Part shown: positions 45,754-53,788 of the stretch, piece by piece
Numbering within the stretch: the first letter of the stretch is position 1
Layout of the letters: every line of letters begins with the position of its first letter
DNA from: Echinicola shivajiensis
Lineage (GTDB): Bacteria > Bacteroidota > Bacteroidia > Cytophagales > Cyclobacteriaceae
Assembly: GCF_018642165.1 (NCBI RefSeq)
Contig: NZ_JAHHZM010000004.1
Location: 248,001 to 312,000 of the forward strand
Direction of reading: 5' to 3'
DNA: 64,000 bases
Program-made: the position numbers and the translations under genes
The notes under the pieces: model-generated
The model's input: the letters and a program-made list of their open reading frames with translations, nothing else
Told to the model about the DNA's origin: nothing
Database searches by the model: none

Positions 45754-45795
45754 TATATCCACTAGTTTTGCCAAGGTCAAATAACAACAGTGCTT

Positions 45796-46251
45796 ATGAA
45801 GTCCATATATCCAGAACCTACTGTAGGAGCGATTATTCTTAATCCCAAAGATGAAATATTACTGTGCAAGTCTTCTAAATGGAACAATCAATATGTAATC
45901 CCAGGAGGCCATATTGAGAAAGGGGAAAAAATGGAAGAAGCTCTAAAAAGAGAGGTATTGGAAGAAACTGGTCTGGAAGTGTATGATATAGAGCTGGTGA
46001 GTATTCAAGAAAGTGTGAACTCTGATAAATTTGAAGAGGAGCGGCATTTTATCTTTATAGACTTCTGTTGCCGTACAGATAATGAAACGGTAGTACTTAA
46101 TGATGAAGCGGATGAATATGTTTGGGCAAGGCCAGAGGAAATTTTAAACTATGATCTGGGTGGCTTTTGCCGGCAATTTTTTGAGGAGTGGCTGAAAGCA
46201 GAAGGTTCAGCATATAAAAAAGGAGTTTACTACGGGTATGTGGAAAAATGA
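45796..46251 (+). CDS. Nudix hydrolase
   Basis: A 151-residue cytosolic Nudix-family hydrolase of nucleoside diphosphate-linked compounds. The Nudix box is complete: GHIEKGEKMEEALKREVLEE followed by TGLE (G-x5-E-x7-REVxEExG). The start ATG at 45796 gives MKSIYPEPTVG; a GTG two codons earlier is possible. Substrate unknown. Bacteroidota AraR regulators contain a Nudix-like domain, but they also carry a C-terminal winged helix that is absent here, and their Nudix box is usually degenerate, so this is an enzyme rather than that regulator. Confidence 0.9.
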   Translation: MKSIYPEPTVGAIILNPKDEILLCKSSKWNNQYVIPGGHIEKGEKMEEALKREVLEETGLEVYDIELVSIQESVNSDKFEEERHFIFIDFCCRTDNETVVLNDEADEYVWARPEEILNYDLGGFCRQFFEEWLKAEGSAYKKGVYYGYVEK

Positions 46252-46289
46252 GGCTGTTTAGTAAGAATTTATAATTTCGATATCTGTAA

Positions 46290-46500
46290 TTATCGGTGAG
46301 GTTGTGCCGAGGGCTTTGCCCCGGCACTTATAAAGTTGAGCCCGTCAGAGTTGGACAGGCCTCAATCTCAATATTAAGGGTTCTGCAGCACAGCTGTTGG
46401 AACAACACAGTCCGCCTTTCAGAGTCAAGGCAGGGAATCTCTCAAGTGGATTTGTCACTGGAAAAGATCCCTTCCTGACATTTGTCGGGACACGGTGATG
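46290..46500. repeat. Hairpin-rich intergenic repeat region
   Basis: A region without a gene, with two strong hairpins: GTGCCGAGGGC-TTT-GCCCCGGCAC (46304-46327) and CCTGACATTTGTCGGG (46474-46489). The second is the same family as the perfect palindrome at 47845-47862 and the anticodon-arm hairpins of the tRNA-like genes. The sequence between them looks like a degenerate dispersed repeat. Confidence 0.55.
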
Positions 46501-46525
46501 TCTCTGGATGAGAATACTATTATAT

Positions 46526-47506
46526 TTATTCAGCTTGATTGACTCCTTCTGAGGTCATGATTACGCGCTTCATGGTGCCGTCAGGATTATAGTAGAGATA
46601 ATCCACGCAGACCGATCTTCTAAAGCTGCCCCCATCAGTTGGGATGCTGCCATTATGGTAGATGAAGTAATCCTTCCCTTTGAATTCAATGATCGCTTGG
46701 TGGTTGGTATTGCTGTTGCCTGCCACCTCATTGAGAATGCCTTTGTACTCCCAAGGACCATTGATGCTTTTGCTCATAGCGTAAGCAGTTTTTTCGGGAA
46801 ATTGATAGGCATAAGATAGGTAATAGTTATCTCCTTTTTTGTGTACCCAAGGGGCTTCGGTAAAATTGGGCAATGGGATCTGTTTGATCTCACCATCCAA
46901 TTCCAGCATATTGTCCTTCAATTTGGCGTAATAGCAAATGGTGTTGCCCCAGAACAGGTGGGCAGAACCATCATCATCGATAAAGACCGTCGGGTCGATA
47001 TCATCCCAACTGATTTCTGTATCCGTGGTCATATCATTGGTGATCAAAGCCTTTCCTAAAGCATCCTTCCAAGGACCTACTGGACTGTCAGCCACAGCTA
47101 TCCCAATGGCCTTACCATGGATGTCCTTATGGGAAACGGTTACGTACCAATAGAATTTCCCATCCTTTTCAATGACTTCTGCAGCCCAGGCATCATCTGC
47201 TGCCCATTCAAATGTTTCCTTCACATTGACAGCAGCCCTTTCTTCCCAGTTGACCATATCCGTGGAAGAATAGATCAACCATTCATGCATTTCATAGAAG
47301 TTTTTTCTAGGTGGAGCCTGATCATGTCCCACATAAAGAAATACCGTATCCCTATATACTATGGCTGCAGGGTCTGCGGTATATTTTTCTGTGATGACCG
47401 GATTGCTTGGGGCTTTGGGCATAATGGTTTCATTAGAGCCTTGTGCAAAGCTATAGGCAGAAATGCCCGCTAGCAGAGCGCAGAACAAAATTTTTTTGAT
47501 TTTCAT
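46526..47506 (-). CDS. GH43-family arabinofuranosidase/xylosidase-like enzyme
   Basis: A 326-residue secreted GH43 propeller enzyme. The start at 47506 gives a clean signal peptide (MKIKKILFCALLAGISAYSF, ending AQ); the longer frame from 47605 hides it and overlaps the operator-bearing upstream region. Active-site acids: Asp45 in YTADPAA, Asp171 in DDIDPTV and Glu217 in FTEAPWV. The sequence differs from the two endo-arabinanase-like GH43 proteins and looks more like the exo-acting alpha-L-arabinofuranosidase/beta-xylosidase branches. It stands alone, with a copy of the arabinose palindrome 86 bp upstream. Confidence 0.88.
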   Translation of the reverse strand: MKIKKILFCALLAGISAYSFAQGSNETIMPKAPSNPVITEKYTADPAAIVYRDTVFLYVGHDQAPPRKNFYEMHEWLIYSSTDMVNWEERAAVNVKETFEWAADDAWAAEVIEKDGKFYWYVTVSHKDIHGKAIGIAVADSPVGPWKDALGKALITNDMTTDTEISWDDIDPTVFIDDDGSAHLFWGNTICYYAKLKDNMLELDGEIKQIPLPNFTEAPWVHKKGDNYYLSYAYQFPEKTAYAMSKSINGPWEYKGILNEVAGNSNTNHQAIIEFKGKDYFIYHNGSIPTDGGSFRRSVCVDYLYYNPDGTMKRVIMTSEGVNQAE

Positions 47507-47590
47507 ATCGGGGGTTATTTTTGGTTCTAGAGGTTGATTTATGCTATACCTACCAAAAATAACACAGCTTTCCCTGATAAAAAATAATAA

Positions 47591-47604
47591 GTGTAAAAAA
47601 TACA
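47591..47604. promoter_or_regulatory. Putative arabinose-regulon operator upstream of GH43
   Basis: GTGTA-AAAAA-TACA, identical in its core to operators 2 and 3 of the SusC locus, 86 bp upstream of the isolated minus-strand GH43 start codon. Confidence 0.6.
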
Positions 47605-47710
47605 ATAAAAATTATTTAGGCCTTGCGATCTATCTTATAATGTATCTCCAAGTTAAGCCGCGTTGCCAAGGCTGGGATTTAATGATTCTAGTTGCCAACA
47701 AGTACGATAC

Positions 47711-47886
47711 GAGAGGTCACCATTTTCTCAAATATAAAAGAGTTGTATGACGTAAGTTTCAAATCGATGTCACTCGCCGCGGCGAGAGGATCTCTTTTCC
47801 TAATAGTTACTGGAAGAGATGCTTCCTATCGTCAGCATAGCCTGCCCCGACAATTGTCGGGGACATTTTATTCACGTCAATGGTAG
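47711..47886. repeat. Dispersed repeat, copy A (with hairpin insert)
   Basis: About 176 bp matching copy B at 51463-51612. Shared blocks include CAAATCGATGTCA, AGGATCTCTTT, TAGTTACTGGAAGAGATGCT, TTCCTATCGTCAGCAT and CGTCAATGGT or GGTCAATGGT. Copy A also carries the perfect 18-bp palindrome CCCCGACAATTGTCGGGG (47845-47862), absent from copy B. No gene is visible in 47607-48105 beyond this element. Confidence 0.75.
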
Positions 47887-48105
47887 ACCTAAATTCAGGT
47901 AGTTCTTTTTTGATGTAGTGTGGTATCAATAGCTTTATGCTTGTATATTTTTACTCCCCATTTAATTCTTTAACTTTAATAGACTTGAATTAGTAATACT
48001 TGAATGCTGTATAGTCTATGTAAAAGTAGCAATTTTAAGGGGATGGTGATGGAAGTGTTTAGTCATACAGAGGCTTAATTTGAGGACGTTAATTAAAAAA
48101 ATAAT

Positions 48106-48708
48106 ATGGCTTATATCAAAACAGGAGTAAACCAACCAGGCATTGTTGAACTATTGTTCTATAAAGGATCAACTGGAAATGCTTTGTCAAATTTAGCACA
48201 TACCTTACTTCACGGACCTTCGGGGCTTTCCCGAGCAGAAAGGGAGCTTATTGCATCTTACGTATCAAAATTAAATGATTGTGAGTTTTGCCATAAGTCT
48301 CATTCAGCTTCTGCCAATGCCCATTTAGGAGATGAAGGAAAAACAGTGGCTTGCTTGGTAGAAGATATGGAAAGTGCCCCAGTATCGGACAAACTCAAAT
48401 CGCTATTAAGCATCGCGGCGAAAGTCCAAAAAAGTGGAAAATTGGTGTCACAACAGGATGTAGATATCGCTAAGGAAAAGGGGGCAAGTGAAGAAGATAT
48501 TCATGATGCAGTATTGATTGCGGCGGCATTTTGTATGTATAATAGGTATGTGGATGGGCTTGGGACGACGCCTGCAGAGACAGATGAATATCCTGATATG
48601 GGCAAAAGGTTGGCAAAAAAAGGATACAAGTATCCTCCTGTATTTTTAAGGTCTTTCATTGTGAAGCTGATGAACAGGAAGAGAAAAAAGAGTGCCAAGG
48701 CGGTGTAA
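48106..48708 (+). CDS. AhpD/CMD-like peroxidase-related protein
   Basis: A 200-residue cytosolic protein of the carboxymuconolactone decarboxylase-like/AhpD superfamily. The redox motif is C59-E-F-C62-H-K-S-H66 in LNDCEFCHKSHSA, typical of alkylhydroperoxidase-like enzymes that reduce peroxides with a disulfide pair. The fold is all-helical, with the helix LSRAERELIASYVSKL in front of the motif. It stands alone; partners and substrate are unknown. Confidence 0.88.
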   Translation: MAYIKTGVNQPGIVELLFYKGSTGNALSNLAHTLLHGPSGLSRAERELIASYVSKLNDCEFCHKSHSASANAHLGDEGKTVACLVEDMESAPVSDKLKSLLSIAAKVQKSGKLVSQQDVDIAKEKGASEEDIHDAVLIAAAFCMYNRYVDGLGTTPAETDEYPDMGKRLAKKGYKYPPVFLRSFIVKLMNRKRKKSAKAV

Positions 48709-48790
48709 GCCTTCTCTGTGCATTTTCTTGTTAGTGGCATGATTGATTGCTGTGTATCGCTGTCTTTTTTTAATCATTTTAATAAATAGA

Positions 48791-48815
48791 AATCCACCTT
48801 ATGTGGGTTGTTTTT
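48791..48815 (+). terminator. Probable terminator after the AhpD-like gene
   Basis: AATCCAC-CTTAT-GTGGGTT stem with one G-T pair, followed by GTTTTT, about 80 bp after the stop codon. Confidence 0.55.
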
Positions 48816-48919
48816 ATAATTGAGCAAATTCTTTAAGTTTAAATTTCTTGGGAGCTTTAGGTTCATAGAGGAGATATTTATACTCTTAACAACAAGTCAA
48901 AAAACAAGAGCGCATTAAC

Positions 48920-49600
48920 ATGAAAAAAATAGGATTAGTGGGTGGAATAAGTTGGACTTCAACTTTGGACTACTACAAATATATCAACCAAGGTATCAAT
49001 GAAAAACTAGGAGGCCTGAACTCTGCCGAATGTATCATCTATTCTCTGAATTTTTCTGACATTCAAGATATAGGGTGGACCAATTCCTATGATCTGATTT
49101 TCAACGCTTGTAGAAATTTAATTTCCAATAATGTAGATTCCATAGTCTTATGTGCCAATACAGCCCATTTGTTCGCTGATAGAATTCAATCGGAAATTAA
49201 TATTCCTATTATTCATATTGCATCTGCGACTGCGGAAGAAATCAAGAAACAAGGTCTACATAAGGTAGGACTGTTAGGAACTAAGTTCACAATGGAAATG
49301 GATTTTTACCGAAACAAGCTGAAGGAATATAATATTGAAACCATTGTTCCAGCAGAGAAAATAGATATTGAAGAAATACAGGAGATTGTCAAAAATGAAC
49401 TTGGAAAGGGGATTGTCAGCAAAGAATCGAAATTAAAGTTTATTCGATATGCCAATGAATTAAGAGAAAGAGGAGCGGAAGGGCTTATTTTAGGATGCAC
49501 AGAAATCCCATTGCTTATCGATCAAAATGACTTTGACTTTCCTGTATTTGACACAACAAAAATCCATGTTGAAAACATTGTGAATTTCACCTTGAGTTAA
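48920..49600 (+). CDS. Aspartate/glutamate racemase-family protein
   Basis: A 226-residue cytosolic racemase of the Asp/Glu/hydantoin family, which inverts the alpha carbon with two cysteines. Both are present: Cys78 in IVLCANTAHLF and Cys193 in LILGCTEIPLL. The N-terminal IGLVGGISWTSTLDYYK is the family's usual beginning. Whether aspartate or another amino acid is the substrate cannot be read. It precedes a broken acetyltransferase gene by 59 bp. Confidence 0.9.
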   Translation: MKKIGLVGGISWTSTLDYYKYINQGINEKLGGLNSAECIIYSLNFSDIQDIGWTNSYDLIFNACRNLISNNVDSIVLCANTAHLFADRIQSEINIPIIHIASATAEEIKKQGLHKVGLLGTKFTMEMDFYRNKLKEYNIETIVPAEKIDIEEIQEIVKNELGKGIVSKESKLKFIRYANELRERGAEGLILGCTEIPLLIDQNDFDFPVFDTTKIHVENIVNFTLS

Positions 49601-49658
49601 GAAAAGCCAGTTGTTTATTCTTTACCGTTTACATTAATTTTAAGAAACTTGAGTTAGA

Positions 49659-50123
49659 GTGGAAATTGTAGAAAAGTATAAAAATGAATACCTGATTTCA
49701 ACTGACAAAATGAAATTGGATATTGGCTTGATTCACGATTTTTTGACCAACTAATCCGGATGGGGTAATGGAATCTCATTTGAAAAAGTTGAAAAATCAA
49801 TTGACAATTCCTTGAATTTTGGAATGTACCTTGGACCAAAGCAAATTGGTTATGCAAGAGTTATCTCCGACTTTTCTACCATCGCGTATTTGGGAGATAT
49901 TTTTCTTCTAAAAGAATACCGAGGGCTTGGATTGAGTAAATGGCTTATGGAGACCATCATGGAGCATAAAGAATTACAAGGTTTAAGACGTTGGATTTTA
50001 TTGACAAGTACCGCTGAATGGCTTTATGAGAAATATGGATTTACTAAGCTATCTAAACCAGAAATTTATATGGAGAAGTATAATCCTAATGTTTATCTGA
50101 GTAAACAAATTAATAATATATAA
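49659..50123 (+). pseudogene. GNAT-family acetyltransferase interrupted by a stop codon
   Basis: The frame from GTG 49659 encodes EIVEKYKNEYLISTDKMKLD then IGLIHDFLTN, stops at TAA 49752-49754, and continues in the same frame for 122 codons (SGWGNGISFEKVEKSIDN ... LGPKQIGYARVISDFS, LGDIFLLKEYRGLGLSKWLM, GLRRWILLTSTAEWLYEKYG). Upstream and downstream parts together give an ordinary GNAT protein of about 150 residues, in which the stop replaces a residue in the first helix (relatives read FLSNSYWAKG-like here). The acetyl-CoA loop is intact. It is either a recent pseudogene or a sequencing error; internal restart at TTG 49812 or ATG 49824 would lose the first strand. Confidence 0.8.
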
Positions 50124-50379
50124 CCTCAATTTCTAGCGGATTCGATTATCCCGCAATAAGTTTGGGAAGGAAGTTTCCAACTAACTCGCATTTGCTACGC
50201 GGCTTGCTAAATGCTGACATTTTCAATATGCCATTCGAACCCTCTAATTTTTTAGTGCATTCAATTCATTCATCACTATTGCCCAAATACGCTGTTTTTA
50301 CTATTAACTAATTTCCTTAGTTTTAATAGAAGGAAAAAACTAGTTCTTTCAGTCAATTAGTTAAGTAGCAAACCAGCCA

Positions 50380-51414
50380 ATGAAACTCCAAAACAAGAAA
50401 AAGTGGCAGATCATTCGACAGTATATGATAGGTTGGTGCTTGGCACTGGTATTTTTCAGTGTGGTCAGGGGAGAAGGAACCCGTGAATTGGGCTCGGTGC
50501 AGTTTGAGCTTTGGAAATCCATCTTGATCTCGATGGTTGGCGGGTTGATATTTGGGGTGATCTCTGGCTATGCCCAGATCTTAAACGAGGAGTATGGATA
50601 CAAAAAAATATCCCTGCGAGGACTTTTGGCTCTAAGGGTTATTTATGTGCTTTTGTTTTTGTTTAGCCTTGTTTCCTTGGCCTACCTGATTTTTGGAAAG
50701 AATATCAGCTATTTGGAATTTGCCTTTGAGCCGGGAAGTTTTGCCATCTATTTGTATATCGTCACTGTGGACAGCCTTATGTTTGGCCTGAGGCAAGCCC
50801 AATTCTATTTTGGTAGCGATAACCTTTGGCAGCTTATCCGCGGAAAATTCTACACCCCACGTGAGGAAGAGCGTATTTTTATGTTTTTGGACCTGCAGTC
50901 CTCCACTGCCCATGCCGAAAGGTTGGGGCATATCCAATACAGCAAATTGATCCAGGACTGCTTCAATGATCTTGGGATAGTAGCAGAAAATGAAGCGGAA
51001 ATTTACCAATATGTAGGAGATGAAGCCATTCTGACCTGGAAGACAAAGGATGGATTAAAGAACCAAAATTGCCTAGGAGCCTTTTTCAATTTTAAACAGC
51101 AGCTGCTAGAAAAGAAGGATTATTATGCCCAGCAATATAATTGCCTGCCCCATTTCAAAGGCGGGATGCATACGGGAATGGTTACCGTGACCGAGGTGGG
51201 CAAATACAAAAAAGAGATCGCCTACCATGGCGACACCATTAACACCGCCGCCAGGATTCAAGACCAATGCAATACTCTCCAACAGGAATTGTTGATATCT
51301 AAATCTTTGAAGGAATTGCTGGAAGGAAATAGTTTTGATTTTGAGCAATTAGGTAGTATTGCCCTTAAAGGAAAAGAGGAGGCTATAGTATTATATGGTG
51401 TGAAAATTGGCTAG
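50380..51414 (+). CDS. Membrane-bound class III nucleotide cyclase
   Basis: A 344-residue protein with four membrane helices (about 15-30, 48-65, 83-105, 120-135) and a C-terminal class III cyclase domain (about 163-344). Metal aspartates are Asp171 (FMFLDLQSSTA) and Asp214 (YVGDEAILTW); Asn288 and Arg292 (GDTINTAARIQ) complete the site. The base-recognising Lys of adenylate cyclases is replaced by Gln in IYQYVGD, so cAMP production should not be assumed. No receptor domain is visible. It stands alone; substrate and signal unknown. Confidence 0.85.
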   Translation: MKLQNKKKWQIIRQYMIGWCLALVFFSVVRGEGTRELGSVQFELWKSILISMVGGLIFGVISGYAQILNEEYGYKKISLRGLLALRVIYVLLFLFSLVSLAYLIFGKNISYLEFAFEPGSFAIYLYIVTVDSLMFGLRQAQFYFGSDNLWQLIRGKFYTPREEERIFMFLDLQSSTAHAERLGHIQYSKLIQDCFNDLGIVAENEAEIYQYVGDEAILTWKTKDGLKNQNCLGAFFNFKQQLLEKKDYYAQQYNCLPHFKGGMHTGMVTVTEVGKYKKEIAYHGDTINTAARIQDQCNTLQQELLISKSLKELLEGNSFDFEQLGSIALKGKEEAIVLYGVKIG

Positions 51415-51462
51415 GTTAAGTTTGGGATTAAATTGGGCGATCTTAGTAATCCCCGTGATTGT

Positions 51463-51612
51463 GAGAGGTTACATTCTCTTAAATATAAAGGGGCTATATT
51501 AAGTGAGCTTCAAATCGATGTCATCCTGACAAAGGAAGGATCTCTTTATGATAGTTACTGGAAGAGATGCTTCCTATCGTCAGCATGACATATTATTCAG
51601 GTCAATGGTTGT
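51463..51612. repeat. Dispersed repeat, copy B
   Basis: Matches copy A at 47711-47886 along its length without the hairpin insert. The following bases (to about 51680) contain GCGAAGCAATCTC and ATGCCGATGACGA, related to the repeat after araB. No gene is visible between 51415 and 51803. Confidence 0.75.
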
Positions 51613-51803
51613 CAAAGCGAAGCAATCTCATCATTCGAAGACATGATTGATATATTGTTCCTCATGCCGATGACGAAATTAGTTATGATAGGACACGTCT
51701 GTTTTTGGAAATGCCAAGACGTTCAAAACGCAATGATTTAAAGTCCCACATGCAAATGAGGGCAAGCAGAGAGAGCCTTTTAGACAATTAAAAACTATAC
51801 ATA

Positions 51804-52352
51804 ATGAAAGGACTAATAAAAACCTCATTTTTAATCATCTTATGTTTTACAGCTTGCAAGCAAGATAAATCTTCAACTGTAAATGATGAAACGGATACAA
51901 CTAAGGCCAAGGGATACATGGAAAAGAATAAAAAACAACAATTTGTAGGTTCTTGGGAATTACAAGAATGGATGATTGAGTCAAAAGATGGGAAACAAGA
52001 TTTTCCTTTTGGTGTGGATGCAATAGGGCAGATTAATTATGACATCAATGGGAATATGTCCGTAATGGTTATGAAAAACAATAGGCCTCAGTTTCTCTCC
52101 GAGGATCCCCTTCAAGGGGAACCAAATGAAGTGGTCACTGCTTTCAAGGGTTTTATTGCCTATTCGGGGAATTATGAAGTGAATCTCAATTCCAAGCAAG
52201 TAACCCATCAAATTAAAATAAGTTCTTTCCCGAATTGGGTTGGTCAAAATCAAATTAGGAATTTTGAGTTAAAAGAAGATAAACTGATATTAAGTACCGA
52301 TTTTATTGGCCCAAACAAACATAAATTGGTTTGGAGAAAAATAGACTTTTAA
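51804..52352 (+). CDS. Lipocalin-like lipoprotein
   Basis: A 182-residue lipoprotein (lipobox CFTACKQ, Cys at about 18) with a beta-barrel resembling the lipocalin-like family PF13924. Recognisable parts are FVGSWELQEWMIESKDGK, the strand GQINYDINGNMSVMVMKN, and FIAYSGNYEVNLNSKQVTHQ. Members often bind or shield small hydrophobic compounds, but functions are rarely known. A terminator follows, shared with the convergent propeller gene. Confidence 0.75.
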   Translation: MKGLIKTSFLIILCFTACKQDKSSTVNDETDTTKAKGYMEKNKKQQFVGSWELQEWMIESKDGKQDFPFGVDAIGQINYDINGNMSVMVMKNNRPQFLSEDPLQGEPNEVVTAFKGFIAYSGNYEVNLNSKQVTHQIKISSFPNWVGQNQIRNFELKEDKLILSTDFIGPNKHKLVWRKIDF

Positions 52353-52488
52353 TAAGTGGCTTTAACAAGGTATATGGGAGGACAAACGCCAGGATTTAAG
52401 GTTGTAACGCGGGTTGCTAAATTCCAGCATTTTCAATGCGTCTTAGCCGATCATTTTACTTTCCTAAAATCCATATCTTCATCAAAAC

Positions 52489-52519
52489 AAAAAAGCCAGC
52501 AAGTTTTGCTGGCTTTTTT
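52489..52519. terminator. Bidirectional terminator
   Basis: AAAAAGCCAGCAA / TTGCTGGCTTTTT perfect stem with a GTT core, between the convergent lipoprotein and propeller genes. It carries A- and T-runs on both sides, so it works in either direction. Confidence 0.85.
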
Positions 52520-52553
52520 GAATGCTCTCGGTCCTTTTCAGAGGAACCATTTA

Positions 52554-53609
52554 TTAAACCCTCTCCAATAAAATAGGATAGGTCTTTTCAGAAGCCCACT
52601 GAGGAACAAATATGTTTTCATCCTGATCGATACAGACATCATGTGGATTCATAAATGTATTGCCTGCGTTTTCGTTTGCCTGCAACTTACCATCCACATA
52701 TACCGGCGCATTTCCTCCTGGTGCAGAAACTACCTTGTTTTTCTTGTCCAATACCAATACAAAACCATCATAAGCTGACCAAGTGTTGGAAACAATCACA
52801 GAGAAATAAAGGTTTTTCCCCTTGATCACTGGACGGCAAATCCAGCAGTTTGGCGTTTGGATGGTTTCCAAATGCTCTCCATCCAAGCTGAAACGCTTAA
52901 ATTCCTGTGCTGCTCTAGAAGTCACCAAAAGCTCAGGCTTGCCTTTTTTCCTGGTGTCCAAGCACACCCCGTGAGCTTGCTTCAATTCCTTGTCGCCATC
53001 GCCATTTCCACCGAAATGACGGATATATTCGCCTTTGGCAGAATATTGGATCACAAAGCTTTTACCGTATCCATCCGCCACATAGATATCACCATTTGGA
53101 CCAATGGCTGTTTCTGTAGGCTTGTACTGCTCAGCACTTTCGTACATTCCTGTTTCCTTTGGATAATCCAGAGTCAAAAGGATTTTGCCATCCAAAGTGG
53201 TTTTATACACTTGGTGACGGTCATGATCAGTGATATAAAGGAACTCTTCATCACCTTCATCATGCAAGGTCAAGCCGTGTGCTCCCGGGAAATCATGGCC
53301 CCAGGTTTTTAATATTTTTCCAGATCTGTCATAAAACATGACATTGTTTTTGGTTTCATTGGTCAAAAGGATCAATCTTCCTTTTTTGTCCTGAACCATT
53401 TCGTGACAATCCTTAACAGGGTATTTGGCCGGGTCTTGGTTGCCCCAGTCTTTTTTTACTTTATATTTAAAATCACCATGTCCGATGATTTCATCTTCTG
53501 GGTTAATGCCCTTTCCAAAATTGATGTTGGGCAGAAGAAAGGTAGAAGTTACTAGCGCTGAGCCATATTTTACAAACTTTCTTCGGTCGAATTGGGTGTC
53601 CTTTTTCAT
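52554..53609 (-). CDS. Tat-exported six-bladed NHL-like propeller protein
   Basis: A 351-residue exported protein. The N-terminus (FDRRKFVKYGSALVTSTFLLP) has the RR-x-F-x-K of a twin-arginine signal. The rest is a NHL-like six-bladed propeller with repeats such as GPNGDIYVADGYG, FLYITDHDRHQVYKT and NPHDVCIDQDENIFVPQW. Such proteins bind or oxidise sugars or act as scaffolds; no catalytic residues can be assigned. It is last in the minus-strand module, 179 bp after the DUF2231-cytochrome gene, and export by Tat suggests a bound cofactor or prior folding. Confidence 0.75.
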   Translation of the reverse strand: MKKDTQFDRRKFVKYGSALVTSTFLLPNINFGKGINPEDEIIGHGDFKYKVKKDWGNQDPAKYPVKDCHEMVQDKKGRLILLTNETKNNVMFYDRSGKILKTWGHDFPGAHGLTLHDEGDEEFLYITDHDRHQVYKTTLDGKILLTLDYPKETGMYESAEQYKPTETAIGPNGDIYVADGYGKSFVIQYSAKGEYIRHFGGNGDGDKELKQAHGVCLDTRKKGKPELLVTSRAAQEFKRFSLDGEHLETIQTPNCWICRPVIKGKNLYFSVIVSNTWSAYDGFVLVLDKKNKVVSAPGGNAPVYVDGKLQANENAGNTFMNPHDVCIDQDENIFVPQWASEKTYPILLERV

Positions 53610-53788
53610 TTTTTAGAATAATTGCTAGGGAGCTATTCGCTACCCAAATATTGAAACGCTTATTATTTTTTATTTCTAAAGGTTGAGAAACAAATCCTCC
53701 TTGCCTAAATAGCTTAGTTCAGTTAAAGATATCAAATGTTTGAACAAATCGCTTTATTTTGTTTAAACATTTAATTCAGGCTGCTCAA

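Noticed and set aside
45796-46251. Nudix protein as the AraR arabinose regulator
   Set aside because: It has a complete catalytic Nudix box and lacks the C-terminal winged helix of Bacteroidota AraR.
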